A stretch of DNA of 63,402 nt from Arthrobacter globiformis NBRC 12137 (GTDB lineage: Bacteria > Actinomycetota > Actinomycetes > Actinomycetales > Micrococcaceae): positions 1 to 63,402 of the forward strand of contig NZ_BAEG01000110.1 of NCBI RefSeq assembly GCF_000238915.1. The letters are read 5' to 3'. Position 1 is the stretch's first letter. Each line of letters opens with the position of its first letter. Positions 24,235 to 33,275 of this stretch are shown in pieces. Below the pieces are notes generated by a model. It was not told where the DNA came from, did not search any database, and saw nothing but the letters and a program-made list of their open reading frames with translations. The position numbers and the translations under genes were made by a program.

Positions 24235-25602
24235 TCAAGATTTGATTCTCAGGCCTTGCGTCTGCTCTGGCTCTATGGAGCTGAAATCTTCGGCTGGAGC
24301 AGCGTCCCGCGAAGGATAAGTTCGGTGCAGGACGAAGACACAGATTCCTGCAAGCAGGACGACAAATCCGTAAAGCTGGAATGTAAGCACTGGACTCGCA
24401 CCAGCGGCGAACCAATAGCCCATGAGGAGAGGTACGAGGATGGCCACAATGCGTCCCAATCCAGTGATGAGCCCCACAGCTGCACCGCGAACAGCGGTCG
24501 GGTAGGTGTGGGGGATTATTGCGTTGAATGCCACCACGCCGCCCGCGGTGACCATGCCAACGAAGATGGTCGCGAGCATCGCCCACCCAGTGTCGAACAG
24601 GGCAGCGAAGGCAAAGAACGTCGGGAGCCCAAGGGCCATCAGCCCGGCAATCACCAGACGCGGATTGATTCGGGCGGACAGAGCTGCGAAGCCCAACGAT
24701 CCCAGAATGCCACCCACTCCGGTGACGGATCCGACCAGTCGTCCGTCCGCGGCATTGCCGGTAGCTTGGGCAACCAACGTTGGCGTCCAGGAGTTAGCAA
24801 AATAGAAGGTGGCAATAAGCAAAACGTAACCCACCCAGAGGAAAATGGTGCGTCGAAGATAGACTCCGGAGAAGATGACACCGATGCCGCTTCGTCCCTC
24901 GTCAACTACCTCGATCTCGGGAAGCTCGCGGGAAATTGGTAACCCTAGTTGCCCGGCAATCCTATTGTACTTATGCAGCGCTCCTGCCGGACGTTTGGTT
25001 ATCAAGAATTCAACGGATTCAGGCAAGAAAAAGAAGACCACCAGAAACATGATCATCGAAAGCAGCGCGGTGAAGAAGAAAGGACCATGCCAACCCCAAG
25101 TCTCAATTAACAGGCCAGTAGCGAGGCCTCCAACCAGCCCACCAAGTGGTAGCCCCACGCCGAAGATACCCATCACAGTCCCCCGGCGGCGGTCCGGAGC
25201 GAATTCTGAAACCAAAGTGTTCAGGCTTGGAACAATGGCTCCTAGCCAGATGCCTGCGAAGGCACGGAACGCTACAAGCGCCGTCATGTCGGTGGCCATC
25301 CCGGTTAAAGCCATCCCAAGGCTACCGAATAGTAGACATCCAAGGATATGGTTTCGACGCCCGATCCGGTCAGCAAGGCCGCCTAGAAAGGTCGCGCCTA
25401 TTGCCATGCCAAGCAATCCAGCACTGAAAAGAAGCCCCACGGCCGCGCTATTCAATGACCACTCGGTGGCGAGGGTCGGAGCAACGAACGCCATGACTAT
25501 GATCTCGTACCCTTCAAGGACCGCTAAAAAGCAACAAATTAATACGACACGGAATTGAAGGCCCGTCATACAGCCGTTCCTGATCCGCTCTCTCAGTTCC
25601 AT
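24235..25602 (-). CDS. MFS aromatic acid:H+ symporter (AAHS family, PcaK/BenK-like)
   Basis: A 455-residue transporter with 12 hydrophobic segments. CCFLAVLEGYEIIVMAFVAP is the AAHS-type first helix with its acidic pair, and GGLADRIGRRNHIL the loop 2-3 motif. PESVEFLITKRPAGALHKYN is the central-loop signature. AAHS proteins import benzoate, hydroxybenzoates and protocatechuate with protons. It is convergent with the flavin hydroxylase block and could supply it. Codon use looks less GC-biased than its neighbours (several ATA and CTA codons), compatible with separate acquisition. Confidence 0.87.
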   Translation of the reverse strand: MELRERIRNGCMTGLQFRVVLICCFLAVLEGYEIIVMAFVAPTLATEWSLNSAAVGLLFSAGLLGMAIGATFLGGLADRIGRRNHILGCLLFGSLGMALTGMATDMTALVAFRAFAGIWLGAIVPSLNTLVSEFAPDRRRGTVMGIFGVGLPLGGLVGGLATGLLIETWGWHGPFFFTALLSMIMFLVVFFFLPESVEFLITKRPAGALHKYNRIAGQLGLPISRELPEIEVVDEGRSGIGVIFSGVYLRRTIFLWVGYVLLIATFYFANSWTPTLVAQATGNAADGRLVGSVTGVGGILGSLGFAALSARINPRLVIAGLMALGLPTFFAFAALFDTGWAMLATIFVGMVTAGGVVAFNAIIPHTYPTAVRGAAVGLITGLGRIVAILVPLLMGYWFAAGASPVLTFQLYGFVVLLAGICVFVLHRTYPSRDAAPAEDFSSIEPEQTQGLRIKS

Positions 25603-25819
25603 TCCAAGCTCCTAACAGTCGAAAGTCTCAGTTCTTACTGATCCATTACTTCCACAAGCCGAGATTGGCTCGATGAGATGTGAATCACAAAATCTGCTTT
25701 TACAGGAGAGCACGTCACATGACGGTGACCTAAGCCGCCGTCCCATGCGGTGGAACCAAATGCAGCTGTCCGGCTGGCAAGGGAACAAGGATCTGTCACT
25801 GACCGGCCTGTCGGCGTAA

Positions 25820-25957
25820 TTGTGTGGGGTCAAGGACTTTTTGGCCGGTCAGGTCCGTAACTTCGGCAAGCACCTCGTCCTGTTAGAAGCCAACCAGGCC
25901 AAATGCGATCTGAAGCAGGCCGGCGAGCAGGTCAAGGACGCTTTCAAGAAGGACTGA
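25820..25957 (+). pseudogene. CsbD-family stress protein remnant (C-terminal)
   Basis: The frame reads KDFLAGQVRNFGKH and ends DLKQAGEQVKDAFKKD before a stop at 25955-25957. That ending is typical of CsbD-like proteins. A stop codon at 25817-25819 precedes it, so the N-terminal half is missing. The rest of 25603-26322 shows no recognisable gene. Confidence 0.55.
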
Positions 25958-26322
25958 CCAGGCCACGGCGAGTGGACTCTCAGCGAATGGGGCGCGTCCC
26001 CTTGCTTGCCCGCAATAGCAACGGGCAGGAAGGGGCAACGCCCTTCCGGTCTGTCAGCCAATAGGCCCGAGCGCATGGGCTTACGCGGACCGGACAGGCA
26101 AATGCCTTCCCGGGAGTTGGTACCCGCTATTTGTGTGCCCATTATCTCGCGCCGTACCGTGGAAAACGGAGCCCGGTGGCGAAGGTGTACGGCTGAGACC
26201 ACGCGCATCTCACCCGGCCGCCGCCGGAGTTATAGCCTGGGGATCAACAATCAGTTCTTAAGGGACGGGAGTGGAAACTCACTCTTCATGTAGCATCTTG
26301 ACGCGTCGAGTCATTACTGAGG

Positions 26323-26886
26323 CTAGGGCGCTGCCATGCACCGGGCCTCGGCGATTGCGTCGAGGACCCCCTTGATCTGCTTCACAACCTCGGCGTCGTC
26401 TTTTGGGTGGACTTCAGCGAAGCGGGCGAGCGAACCCGGGACTGCCAGGCTGACATCATTGAGGACTCTTGCGCCAGCAATGCCGATGGCCTTGCGGACT
26501 TCGTCCTGTGCCCAGATCCCTCCGTATTGGCCGAATGCAGCTCCAATTACGGCCGTCGGCTTGCCCTTTAACGCCCCTTCACCGTAGGGGCGTGACAGCC
26601 AGTCAATGGCGTTCTTCAAAACTGCGGGGATGGTGCCGTTGTGCTCAGGAGTGACAAGCAGCAGAGTGTCCGCTTTCTTGGTAGCGGCGCGCAGGGCTGC
26701 TGCGGCGGCCGGAACGTGGCCCTCGACGTCGATGTCCTCGTTATAGAAGGGAATGTTCCCAAGAGGCTCGTGGATGATTACGTCAACCTGTACCGGCGCG
26801 TTCAGCGCGATTGCTTCGGCAAGCTGCTGGTTTGTGGAGTTGGCTCGAAGGCTGCCGACCAAGATGAGGATGTTGTTGGTGGGCAT
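26323..26886 (-). CDS. NADPH-dependent FMN reductase family protein
   Basis: A flavodoxin-fold protein of about 187 residues. LVGSLRANSTNQQLAEAI is the FMN phosphate loop; TPEHNGTIPAVLKNAIDWLS and the RPYGEGALKGKP region are family motifs. It reduces FMN or quinones with NAD(P)H. The start is ATG 26886, with AGGAG 6 bases upstream; the longer form from 26919 has none. It is divergent from the TfdB-like hydroxylase at 27456, across 570 bases, and may supply reduced flavin or reduce quinone products. Its partner is unknown. Confidence 0.85.
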   Translation of the reverse strand: MPTNNILILVGSLRANSTNQQLAEAIALNAPVQVDVIIHEPLGNIPFYNEDIDVEGHVPAAAAALRAATKKADTLLLVTPEHNGTIPAVLKNAIDWLSRPYGEGALKGKPTAVIGAAFGQYGGIWAQDEVRKAIGIAGARVLNDVSLAVPGSLARFAEVHPKDDAEVVKQIKGVLDAIAEARCMAAP

Positions 26887-27159
26887 TTTCACTCCTATAG
26901 GCGTACAGGCCGATTTCACTGCATGGGTTTGCGGAGCTAGCCCTTTCGGGAAAGCCAGCCGCTGGTAATCGATATTGTCGATCGCGGCTACGTTAGTACT
27001 CGCTCGTGACGCTGAACCACGAGTATGTCCCGTTCAGTGGGACGTGATTGGAGGGCTAGCGTAGCCCCGGGCCTCCGGGTTTGCCCGCCGGACAAGATAG
27101 GTGATTGGACTTACAAGCAGTGAGACGGCCCTGAAGTAAGTGGAGCGATGACCGCATAG

Positions 27160-27209
27160 GTCGCGCAGGCGGGGCCGGGTGGACGTCGCGCAGGCGGGGC
27201 CGGGTGGAC
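27160..27209. repeat. 25-bp tandem repeat (two copies plus a 6-base partial)
   Basis: GTCGCGCAGGCGGGGCCGGG followed by TGGAC occurs twice head to tail (27160-27184, 27185-27209), and a third GTCGCG follows. It lies in the gene-free stretch 26887-27455, where GTCCC-GTTCAGT-GGGAC at 27027-27043 is the only other structure seen. Confidence 0.8.
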
Positions 27210-27455
27210 GTCGCGAACGAGGGCAGAGTGGCTCTTGGTGCCTGCCCGCGTGGGTGATGCTCACCACGGATAGTCATATGATGTCAGTCACCATCGAAGG
27301 GAACATCATGGGCTGTTCCATCCAACGGGATTCCGGGCCGGTGTCCCATGTAGTGGACCTCACATAGCGATTTTCGGGGAGGCTATCCGTTTGAATGCAA
27401 GCGCAACCCATTCAGCGGTATGCATTTCTGACGATGACCTGGAGTTGATACGCAA

Positions 27456-29273
27456 ATGACCATCCGTACCATTGAGACCGATGTCCTAGTCGTGGGCGCT
27501 GGCCCCACTGGACTAACGGCGGCACTCAGCCTGGCCACTCAGGGGGTGAACGCCATCACGATTTCGCGTTACCCAGGGCCTGCTCCCACACCCCGTGCGC
27601 ACATCACAAATAAGCGGACGATGGAAGTTTTCCGTGATCTTGGAGTGGAAGCCAAAGTCAGGGAAGCCGGGTATCCCCTGTCCTGGCTGCACAACAACGT
27701 GTTCGCGACTACATTGGCCGGCAAGGAACTTGCCCGTTTTAAGAGCTACGGGGCCTCCGAAGAAAGGCTTTCAGACTACGCCGCCGCAGGCCCGCTCGAG
27801 CCCATCAACTGCCCGCAGCACAAGATGGAGCCCGTCCTGCTGCAAGGTGCCCGGGAGCAGGGAGCGGACGTGCGGTACTCGCAGGAGCTCGTTCATCTGG
27901 AGCAGACCGCCGAGTCCGTAACGGCCCGGATTCAAGATCGGGAGACGAAGGAGGAATACATCGTCCGCGCACAGTATGTGATTGCAGCCGACGGTGCGCG
28001 CTCTCCCATCGCCGAGCAGCTGGGCTTCGAATTCACCGGACAGGCCGGACTCAAAGGGATGGCTACCTGCTGGCTGGGCGTGGATCTTACAAAGTACGTA
28101 GAGCACCGGCCAGGCATCATCTATTCGCTGTCGGTGCCCGGACTCTTCGGCGCATCCGGACCTGGCAACATCAACAACGTGCGCCCCTGGGACGAATGGA
28201 TGTTCGTATTCCCGTGGGAAGACGAGGAACTGCCCTCAGAGAGCCTGATCATGGAGAACGCCCGACGCGCGATCGGTGACCCGGATATTGACATCGAGCT
28301 GAAGGCTGTCACCAGGTGGTATGTCAACAATGTAGTAGCAACCAATTACCAGAACGGCCGCGTGTTCCTCGCAGGCGACGCCGCGCACCGCCACCCGCCC
28401 TACGGGGGACTGGGGACCAATACCGCAGTACAGGATGCGTACAACCTGAGCTGGAAAATGGCCTGGGTCTTGCAGGGCAAAGCCGGTCAAGGCCTCCTGG
28501 ACAGTTACACAGAAGAACGTCAGCCCATTGGTGCGCAGGTGGTAAGCCGAGCCATCAAGAGTTGGCGCAACAGTTCAAACTATGTCCAAGCGCTGGGCCT
28601 TAAAGAAGGGCAGACGGCAGACGAAGCGTTGAAGGCCATGAACGAAATTTTCGACAACACCGCCCGTGGCCGCGAGAGGCGAAAAGAGTTCAAAGAGGCA
28701 GTTCATCTTGAGACTTACCGAGCCAACGCTCTCGGCGTCGAATTGGGCCAGCGCTACAATTCCAGTGCCGTCGTCAGCGACGGCACCCCTGCCCCTGAAC
28801 CGAGCCGCGATCCTGAACTCTACTACGAACCCACGACACGGCCCGGAGCATACCTCCCTCACGCCTGGGTAGAACATGACCACACCCTGGTCTCCACGCT
28901 TGACCTGGTCGGCCACTCCCGTTTCAGCCTCGTCGTCGGCGCCGACGGACAGGCATGGGAAGACGCAGCAAATACGCTCAGCGCAGAGCTTGGAATCGAG
29001 CTGCCCATAATCCGCATCGGCCTTCGAGCCGAATACGACGACGTTTACGGAACATGGACAGATCTCCGCGAAATAGACGACGACGGCGCGCTGCTCGTCC
29101 GCCCGGACCGCCACGTGGCATGGCGCTCCCACCACGCTGGAGAAGCACCCGAAGAGACGCTAAGAGCCGCGCTCACACAGATCCTGGCACTCGATAACAT
29201 GGCCATGACTTCCAGCGTTTCCTCATTCAGCGGCTCAACCGCCGGAGCCCTTGCCGGCCGCACCGACCAGTAA
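27456..29273 (+). CDS. FAD-dependent aromatic hydroxylase (TfdB / 2,4-dichlorophenol 6-monooxygenase type)
   Basis: A 605-residue group A flavoprotein monooxygenase. GAGPTG is at 14-19, the DG motif in AADGARS at 178-183, and the GD motif GDAAHRHPPYGGLGTN from 307. The HPPYGGLGTN variant and the length match the TfdB/phenol hydroxylase subgroup. It would hydroxylate a phenolic substrate next to an existing hydroxyl using NADPH. It begins the aromatic block that continues with the FAH hydrolase, cupin and alpha/beta hydrolase. The exact phenol cannot be told. Confidence 0.86.
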   Translation: MTIRTIETDVLVVGAGPTGLTAALSLATQGVNAITISRYPGPAPTPRAHITNKRTMEVFRDLGVEAKVREAGYPLSWLHNNVFATTLAGKELARFKSYGASEERLSDYAAAGPLEPINCPQHKMEPVLLQGAREQGADVRYSQELVHLEQTAESVTARIQDRETKEEYIVRAQYVIAADGARSPIAEQLGFEFTGQAGLKGMATCWLGVDLTKYVEHRPGIIYSLSVPGLFGASGPGNINNVRPWDEWMFVFPWEDEELPSESLIMENARRAIGDPDIDIELKAVTRWYVNNVVATNYQNGRVFLAGDAAHRHPPYGGLGTNTAVQDAYNLSWKMAWVLQGKAGQGLLDSYTEERQPIGAQVVSRAIKSWRNSSNYVQALGLKEGQTADEALKAMNEIFDNTARGRERRKEFKEAVHLETYRANALGVELGQRYNSSAVVSDGTPAPEPSRDPELYYEPTTRPGAYLPHAWVEHDHTLVSTLDLVGHSRFSLVVGADGQAWEDAANTLSAELGIELPIIRIGLRAEYDDVYGTWTDLREIDDDGALLVRPDRHVAWRSHHAGEAPEETLRAALTQILALDNMAMTSSVSSFSGSTAGALAGRTDQ

Positions 29274-29340
29274 GGCAAAATAACAAACCCCCACCACAAA
29301 CCACGGGCCACCGCGGCCTGACAATCAGGAAAATCCGGAA

Positions 29341-29374
29341 CGTCGCCGGGACTGTCACAACACTCCCGGCGACG
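29341..29374 (+). terminator. Hairpin terminator after the TfdB-like gene
   Basis: CGTCGCCGGGA (29341-29351) pairs perfectly with TCCCGGCGACG (29364-29374), 68 bases after the stop. The remainder to 29774 (about 400 bases) has no recognisable gene or RNA. Confidence 0.65.
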
Positions 29375-29774
29375 ACCGAACACCACATGGTCGACACACG
29401 ATCAAACCGGACAAGAACAGCAGCTGGCCCCAGCGGGTTCCCACCAGATGGCATCATTCCGGTCCGTCTTGCATTTCCTGGCCTAGGTCATGGCACTGGA
29501 AACCTGGCGCCTTTCACCGGGCGAATCCCCTCCTGGTCTAGGACTGCGGTCCCGCCAGCCTTGACAGTCCCCTCCTCGAAGGAGAGCACCTCTGGTTTGT
29601 TCCGTCAGGAGTCCGGAAAGGGGGGATGTCAGGGGACTGGACGTTTCTTGTATAGACGCGGAAAGGGTGACCGGCTATCTGTGCAGGCTAAAAGCCTGTT
29701 CCTCTATAACTGATGTCCCCGCCAAGTTTTCCTCCCCGGCCTCCAGTAGTCGCCACGGTAGGAAAAAGTCTGTC

Positions 29775-30638
29775 TTAGCTGCTGACAACGTGGTTCGAAA
29801 GCACGCCAATACCGGGTATCTCTACATCGATTATGTCTCCCGGAACGAGCCACTGGGAGTTTCCGCGGTCGGCGTACGATCCTGCCGGAGTGCCGGTGAA
29901 GATTACATCCCCTGGTGTTAGCTCTATGAACTGGGAGATGTGGTGAATCAATGCTGGGACGTCGTGGATCATCGACGAAACGGGAGCGTCCTGCATCGTC
30001 TTACCATTCAACTTGGAGGTGATTCGTAGCGTTGCCGGATCCGGAATTTCGTCTGCAGTCACCATCCAAGGCCCGAGAGCTCCAGAACGATTAAAGTTTT
30101 TTCCTGCTGTGGGTGTGGGCAAATTGCGCTGCCAGTCGCGAACGCTTCCGTCCTGGCCGATGGAGTAGCCGGCTACCGCATCAAGGGCTTCAGCCAAGGG
30201 AACTGCGAAGCACTTCTTTCCGATAATGACAGCCAACTCGGCTTCGAAATCCAGCCAGTCAGACACGGCAGGTCGGACCACTGGCTGGTTATGACCGGTC
30301 AAAGAGCTCCACACCTTGAGGAACAGAGCGGGAGCTGTGTCTTCAGTTGCTTGCGGAGTGCCAGTCCGTTCGGCCACCAATCGGGCGTGTTCTGCGTAAT
30401 TCACGCCGACGCAGATTATCGCATTGGCGCCGATGGAGGGCGGGAGCATTTTTACTTCGTCGATGGAAAGCTGTTCGCCGTCGATAGGCGGCCGTTCAGC
30501 CTGTGCCTTCTCGATGTAGGCGCCCAGCAGGCACTGCTGACTCTGTCCCACCCATTGAGTTAAGTCCCGTATCGTTGCCCCCTCGACCACGCCAATACCG
30601 CGTTGCCCGTTGTCTCTCTCGTAGACGGCTACCTTCAT
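29775..30638 (-). CDS. Fumarylacetoacetate hydrolase (FAH) family protein
   Basis: A 287-residue FAH-fold enzyme. CVGVNYAEHARL opens the domain. Metal ligands are the glutamates in DWLDFEAELAVIIGKKC and the aspartate in GYSIGQDGSVRDWQR; TPGDVIFTGTPAGSY is the C-terminal signature. Members hydrolyse fumarylpyruvate-type C-C bonds or decarboxylate/hydrate 2-oxo acids after ring cleavage. ATG 30638 has AGGAAGG 6 bases upstream; the first 33 residues of the longest frame are therefore excluded. It is divergent from the CMD gene across a 307-base control region. Placement after an aromatic hydroxylase suggests a lower-pathway hydrolase. Confidence 0.87.
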   Translation of the reverse strand: MKVAVYERDNGQRGIGVVEGATIRDLTQWVGQSQQCLLGAYIEKAQAERPPIDGEQLSIDEVKMLPPSIGANAIICVGVNYAEHARLVAERTGTPQATEDTAPALFLKVWSSLTGHNQPVVRPAVSDWLDFEAELAVIIGKKCFAVPLAEALDAVAGYSIGQDGSVRDWQRNLPTPTAGKNFNRSGALGPWMVTADEIPDPATLRITSKLNGKTMQDAPVSSMIHDVPALIHHISQFIELTPGDVIFTGTPAGSYADRGNSQWLVPGDIIDVEIPGIGVLSNHVVSS

Positions 30639-30669
30639 GGTGGACCTTCCTGCTGGATCTCTTCGTGTT

Positions 30670-30748
30670 CGAAACATGTTTCGTAAGTGTTCAGATCGAA
30701 GCAGCTGGTGGGCCACAAGACCAGCAGTGGGTCCCACGGTGTGGGACC
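30670..30748. promoter_or_regulatory. Two inverted repeats in the FAH/CMD divergent control region
   Basis: CGAAACATGTTTCG (30670-30683) is a perfect palindrome, and GGTCCCAC-GGT-GTGGGACC (30730-30748) a perfect inverted repeat. Both lie between the divergent FAH and CMD genes. They are likely operators, perhaps for the IclR regulator at 34383. The second shares half sites with the repeat at 2089-2105. Confidence 0.5.
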
Positions 30749-30945
30749 AATGGAATCAGCCATGCAGCCCTGCTCTTCGACCGATTACGACTCGGTTCCG
30801 CAGGATGGGATTCCCCCGTCGTCATTCAGGTTCTGACGGTGATTAACTGCCAGACGAGGTCAGGGCGTCCTTTCCTCGCATCAACACACTGGGTCGCGGA
30901 TGGAGCGAGATTGCCCGTCGCCCACAACTGGATCAGGAGAATACA

Positions 30946-31506
30946 TTGGCCCGTGTGCCTTATCGACAACGTTCCGACGCCCGCGATGATGTCGCGATCT
31001 ACGACCGCTTGGAGCGCGAACGTAAGATTCCAACGCCGAACATCTTCCTGGCGCTGGCGCACGCGCCAGCCCAGCTTGATGGTCTATTGACTTACGCCAA
31101 GTCTCTGCGGGCGGCTGGTGAACTAGGTAAAGAATTACGTGAGCTGGCAATCTTGTCGATGTCCTATGCGCGCGGCGGAGGGTATATATCCGCCCACCAT
31201 GAAAAGGATGCGATACAGGCTGGAATCACAGCCGAACAGCTGGCAGTACTTCGTCAGCAGGGCGATCCGACTTATGCGTTCAGCGCGCTACAAACTGCCG
31301 TGATTGAGCTAGGACGCAGTGTTGGTCTTGGCCGTTCTGTCACACAGGAGCAATGGGATGCAGCTGCGAAGCATCTTGACCACAAACAAATGGTTCAACT
31401 GACCATGACACTCTGCTGGTACATGCAGGGCGAGATCATGACGCAGATCCTTGATCTGGACACCGAACCGGACTACCAACCACAACTTCCCGCCGCGAAG
31501 ACCTAG
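30946..31506 (+). CDS. Carboxymuconolactone decarboxylase (CMD/AhpD) family protein
   Basis: A 186-residue protein with the CMD helical core (ELGKELRELAILSMSYARGG, then AHHEKDAIQAGITAEQLAVL). The AhpD-type CxxC is absent (GGYISAHH), so it is not a thiol peroxidase; a gamma-carboxymuconolactone-decarboxylase-like or unknown role is more likely. It starts at TTG 30946, fixed by AGGAG 7 bases upstream. It is first of four genes (CMD, cupin, alpha/beta hydrolase, NodB hydrolase) reading in one direction. Confidence 0.82.
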   Translation: MARVPYRQRSDARDDVAIYDRLERERKIPTPNIFLALAHAPAQLDGLLTYAKSLRAAGELGKELRELAILSMSYARGGGYISAHHEKDAIQAGITAEQLAVLRQQGDPTYAFSALQTAVIELGRSVGLGRSVTQEQWDAAAKHLDHKQMVQLTMTLCWYMQGEIMTQILDLDTEPDYQPQLPAAKT

Positions 31507-31774
31507 CTTCCGGGCAAGTCCAGCTTCTGAAGCGTGTCCTCCAATCACTGTGTCCAGACCCCAGCTTCGCTGAACTTGGACCCGAACCGCGGCGGACGCT
31601 CAGCCGTCTGGGCACCCGACCAGCTGGCCGGCAGCAATTTTCACGGGACGCGGATTGGATTATTTGGAGTTATTCCAGTGGACGGGACGCATTCCTGCGA
31701 GGAACCGATTCTGCGGCTTTAGCGTGGAGCCAGCCGAACAAAATGCGGATTTCAGATTTAGAGAAGGGGAACCA

Positions 31775-32329
31775 ATGCATCATCAGGACACACTGAAGCA
31801 AGTCTCACTGGATGAGCGTGGCCTCGGTAAGGCCTATGTTCTCGCGCCGGGGGAAGGTGAACATTCACAGGCTAACAACAGTAGCCGTAGCCTCTGGGCA
31901 CGCGCAGTCGATACCAACGGTGACATGTCCATCATCGTCAGTGAGGGCGACGAATCCGCACCCACAATGCCGCACTACCATGAGCGGACCTCCGAAGCGC
32001 TCTACGTGATTTCCGGAGTCATTCGGGTGTGGCTCGATGACCAGAAGGGCAACCGTTACATCCACGATGTCCACGCCGGTGAGTTCGGTACACTTCCGCG
32101 CGGGTGGATCCATGCCTGGGCATTTGCTGCACCAAACAGCAAACAGATTGGCATCATAGCGCCGGGCGGTTTCGAGCGGATTGTTGACTATCTGGATCCA
32201 AATAGGCCAACCACGATCGAGCAGCTGCGGGCCAGCGAGGACACTATCGACGTGCGTTGGATGCCGGACTATCCACTGTTTCAACTTTGCGAGGAAGCGG
32301 AGCGGCAGCGCACGGCTAACGCCGGATAG
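31775..32329 (+). CDS. Cupin-domain protein
   Basis: A 184-residue single-cupin protein. The metal-site motif is PHYHERTSEALYVISG (two His, one Glu) and the second motif GTLPRGWIHAWAF (His). Such cupins range from quercetin-type dioxygenases to isomerases and binding proteins. The start is ATG 31775 behind AGAAGGGG; the upstream in-frame extension shows no homology. Within this block it may be the oxygenase or an isomerase on a ring-derived intermediate. No other ring-cleavage dioxygenase is visible nearby, so it is the best candidate, with low certainty. Confidence 0.8.
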   Translation: MHHQDTLKQVSLDERGLGKAYVLAPGEGEHSQANNSSRSLWARAVDTNGDMSIIVSEGDESAPTMPHYHERTSEALYVISGVIRVWLDDQKGNRYIHDVHAGEFGTLPRGWIHAWAFAAPNSKQIGIIAPGGFERIVDYLDPNRPTTIEQLRASEDTIDVRWMPDYPLFQLCEEAERQRTANAG

Positions 32330-32382
32330 CTGTGGCAGTTGCTGGTGCTCGCAAGTCTCTGACAGACAAACAAAGGGGCAAC

Positions 32383-33207
32383 GTGTCCGTACGCTTGGCT
32401 TACGACTCTAGGATTATCAACCAGTCCGGTCGTGCTCTTCTTTTTCTTGGAGCTTTAGGAGCTCATCGTGAAATGTGGACACCCCAGGTCGACGCTTTCA
32501 CTGCATTAGGTATTAATTGGATAAGGGCTGACATTCGAGGGTTGGGAGACTCTGAAGTCGTGCCTGGGCCATACACGATGGGCGGCCTTGCAGACGACGT
32601 GATATCTCTGCTTGATGATTTAGATATCGCCACAGCAGATCTCGTCGGTCTTTCGCTAGGTGGTGCTGTCGCGCAACAGTTGGCGCTGCAGGCACCCGAA
32701 CGCGTGGCCACACTTACTTTAATTTCGACGACCACCCGTTTCGGAGACAAGGCTGCATGGATCGAACGTGCGGCAAACATCCGGGCTGAAGGGACAACCG
32801 GCCTCGGCGCGGGGATCGCCGGGCGCTGGTTCACCGTGGACTATGGGCGACAAAACCCGGATGTCCTGTTGCGCGCGCAACGCTGGGTTACCGACACCGT
32901 CCCCGAAGGGTATGCCTCATGCGCCGAAGCGCTTGCCGAGTGGGATTCCAGCGAGAACATCGCCGCCATTAGCGCACCAACTCTGGTCATCGGCGGAGCC
33001 AGTGATCCGGGTATACCCCCATCGACACTCAAAAGCCTGGCGAACGGGATCGGGGGGGCGACGCTTGTTGTCATCGACCCGGGCGCCCACTTGGTGAACG
33101 TTGAGCAACCACAGACAGTCACCGGCCTGATCGCGGGGCACATCGGTCGCCTCACGGCGACTCCTAACAGAACGCGGATCTGCAGTCCGACGCAGGCCGG
33201 GCTGTAA
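32383..33207 (+). CDS. Alpha/beta hydrolase (3-oxoadipate enol-lactonase-like)
   Basis: A 274-residue alpha/beta-hydrolase. Seen are the oxyanion region LLFLGALGAHREMW, the strand IRADIRGLGDSE, the nucleophile elbow DLVGLSLGGAVAQQLALQAP (Ser), the aspartate in GGASDPGIPP and the histidine in PGAHLVNVEQP. The pattern is closest to enol-lactonase (PcaD) and related C-C or ester hydrolases. GTG 32383 with AAAGGGG upstream is preferred over GTG 32332, since homology starts there. It probably hydrolyses a lactone or ester made by the upstream enzymes. Confidence 0.84.
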   Translation: MSVRLAYDSRIINQSGRALLFLGALGAHREMWTPQVDAFTALGINWIRADIRGLGDSEVVPGPYTMGGLADDVISLLDDLDIATADLVGLSLGGAVAQQLALQAPERVATLTLISTTTRFGDKAAWIERAANIRAEGTTGLGAGIAGRWFTVDYGRQNPDVLLRAQRWVTDTVPEGYASCAEALAEWDSSENIAAISAPTLVIGGASDPGIPPSTLKSLANGIGGATLVVIDPGAHLVNVEQPQTVTGLIAGHIGRLTATPNRTRICSPTQAGL

Positions 33208-33275
33208 AGACAACATTCGAAACTGAGACATGGTCGTTGGGCACTGTGAATCGGCCCAACCTTTGGAAGGCAGCA

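Noticed and set aside
27160..27209. Considered the 25-bp tandem repeat as a CRISPR or iteron array.
   Set aside because: Only two contiguous copies without spacers and no cas or rep gene nearby; more likely a simple slippage duplication.
29375..29774. Checked for a tRNA or riboswitch because of several short hairpins and GGC-rich stems.
   Set aside because: No cloverleaf, T-loop or known riboswitch core could be matched.
30190..30240. A CCGATAAT match resembling one arm of the dif-like sites.
   Set aside because: It lies inside the FAH-family coding sequence, encodes conserved residues (VIIGKK on the minus strand), and has no second arm at the right spacing.
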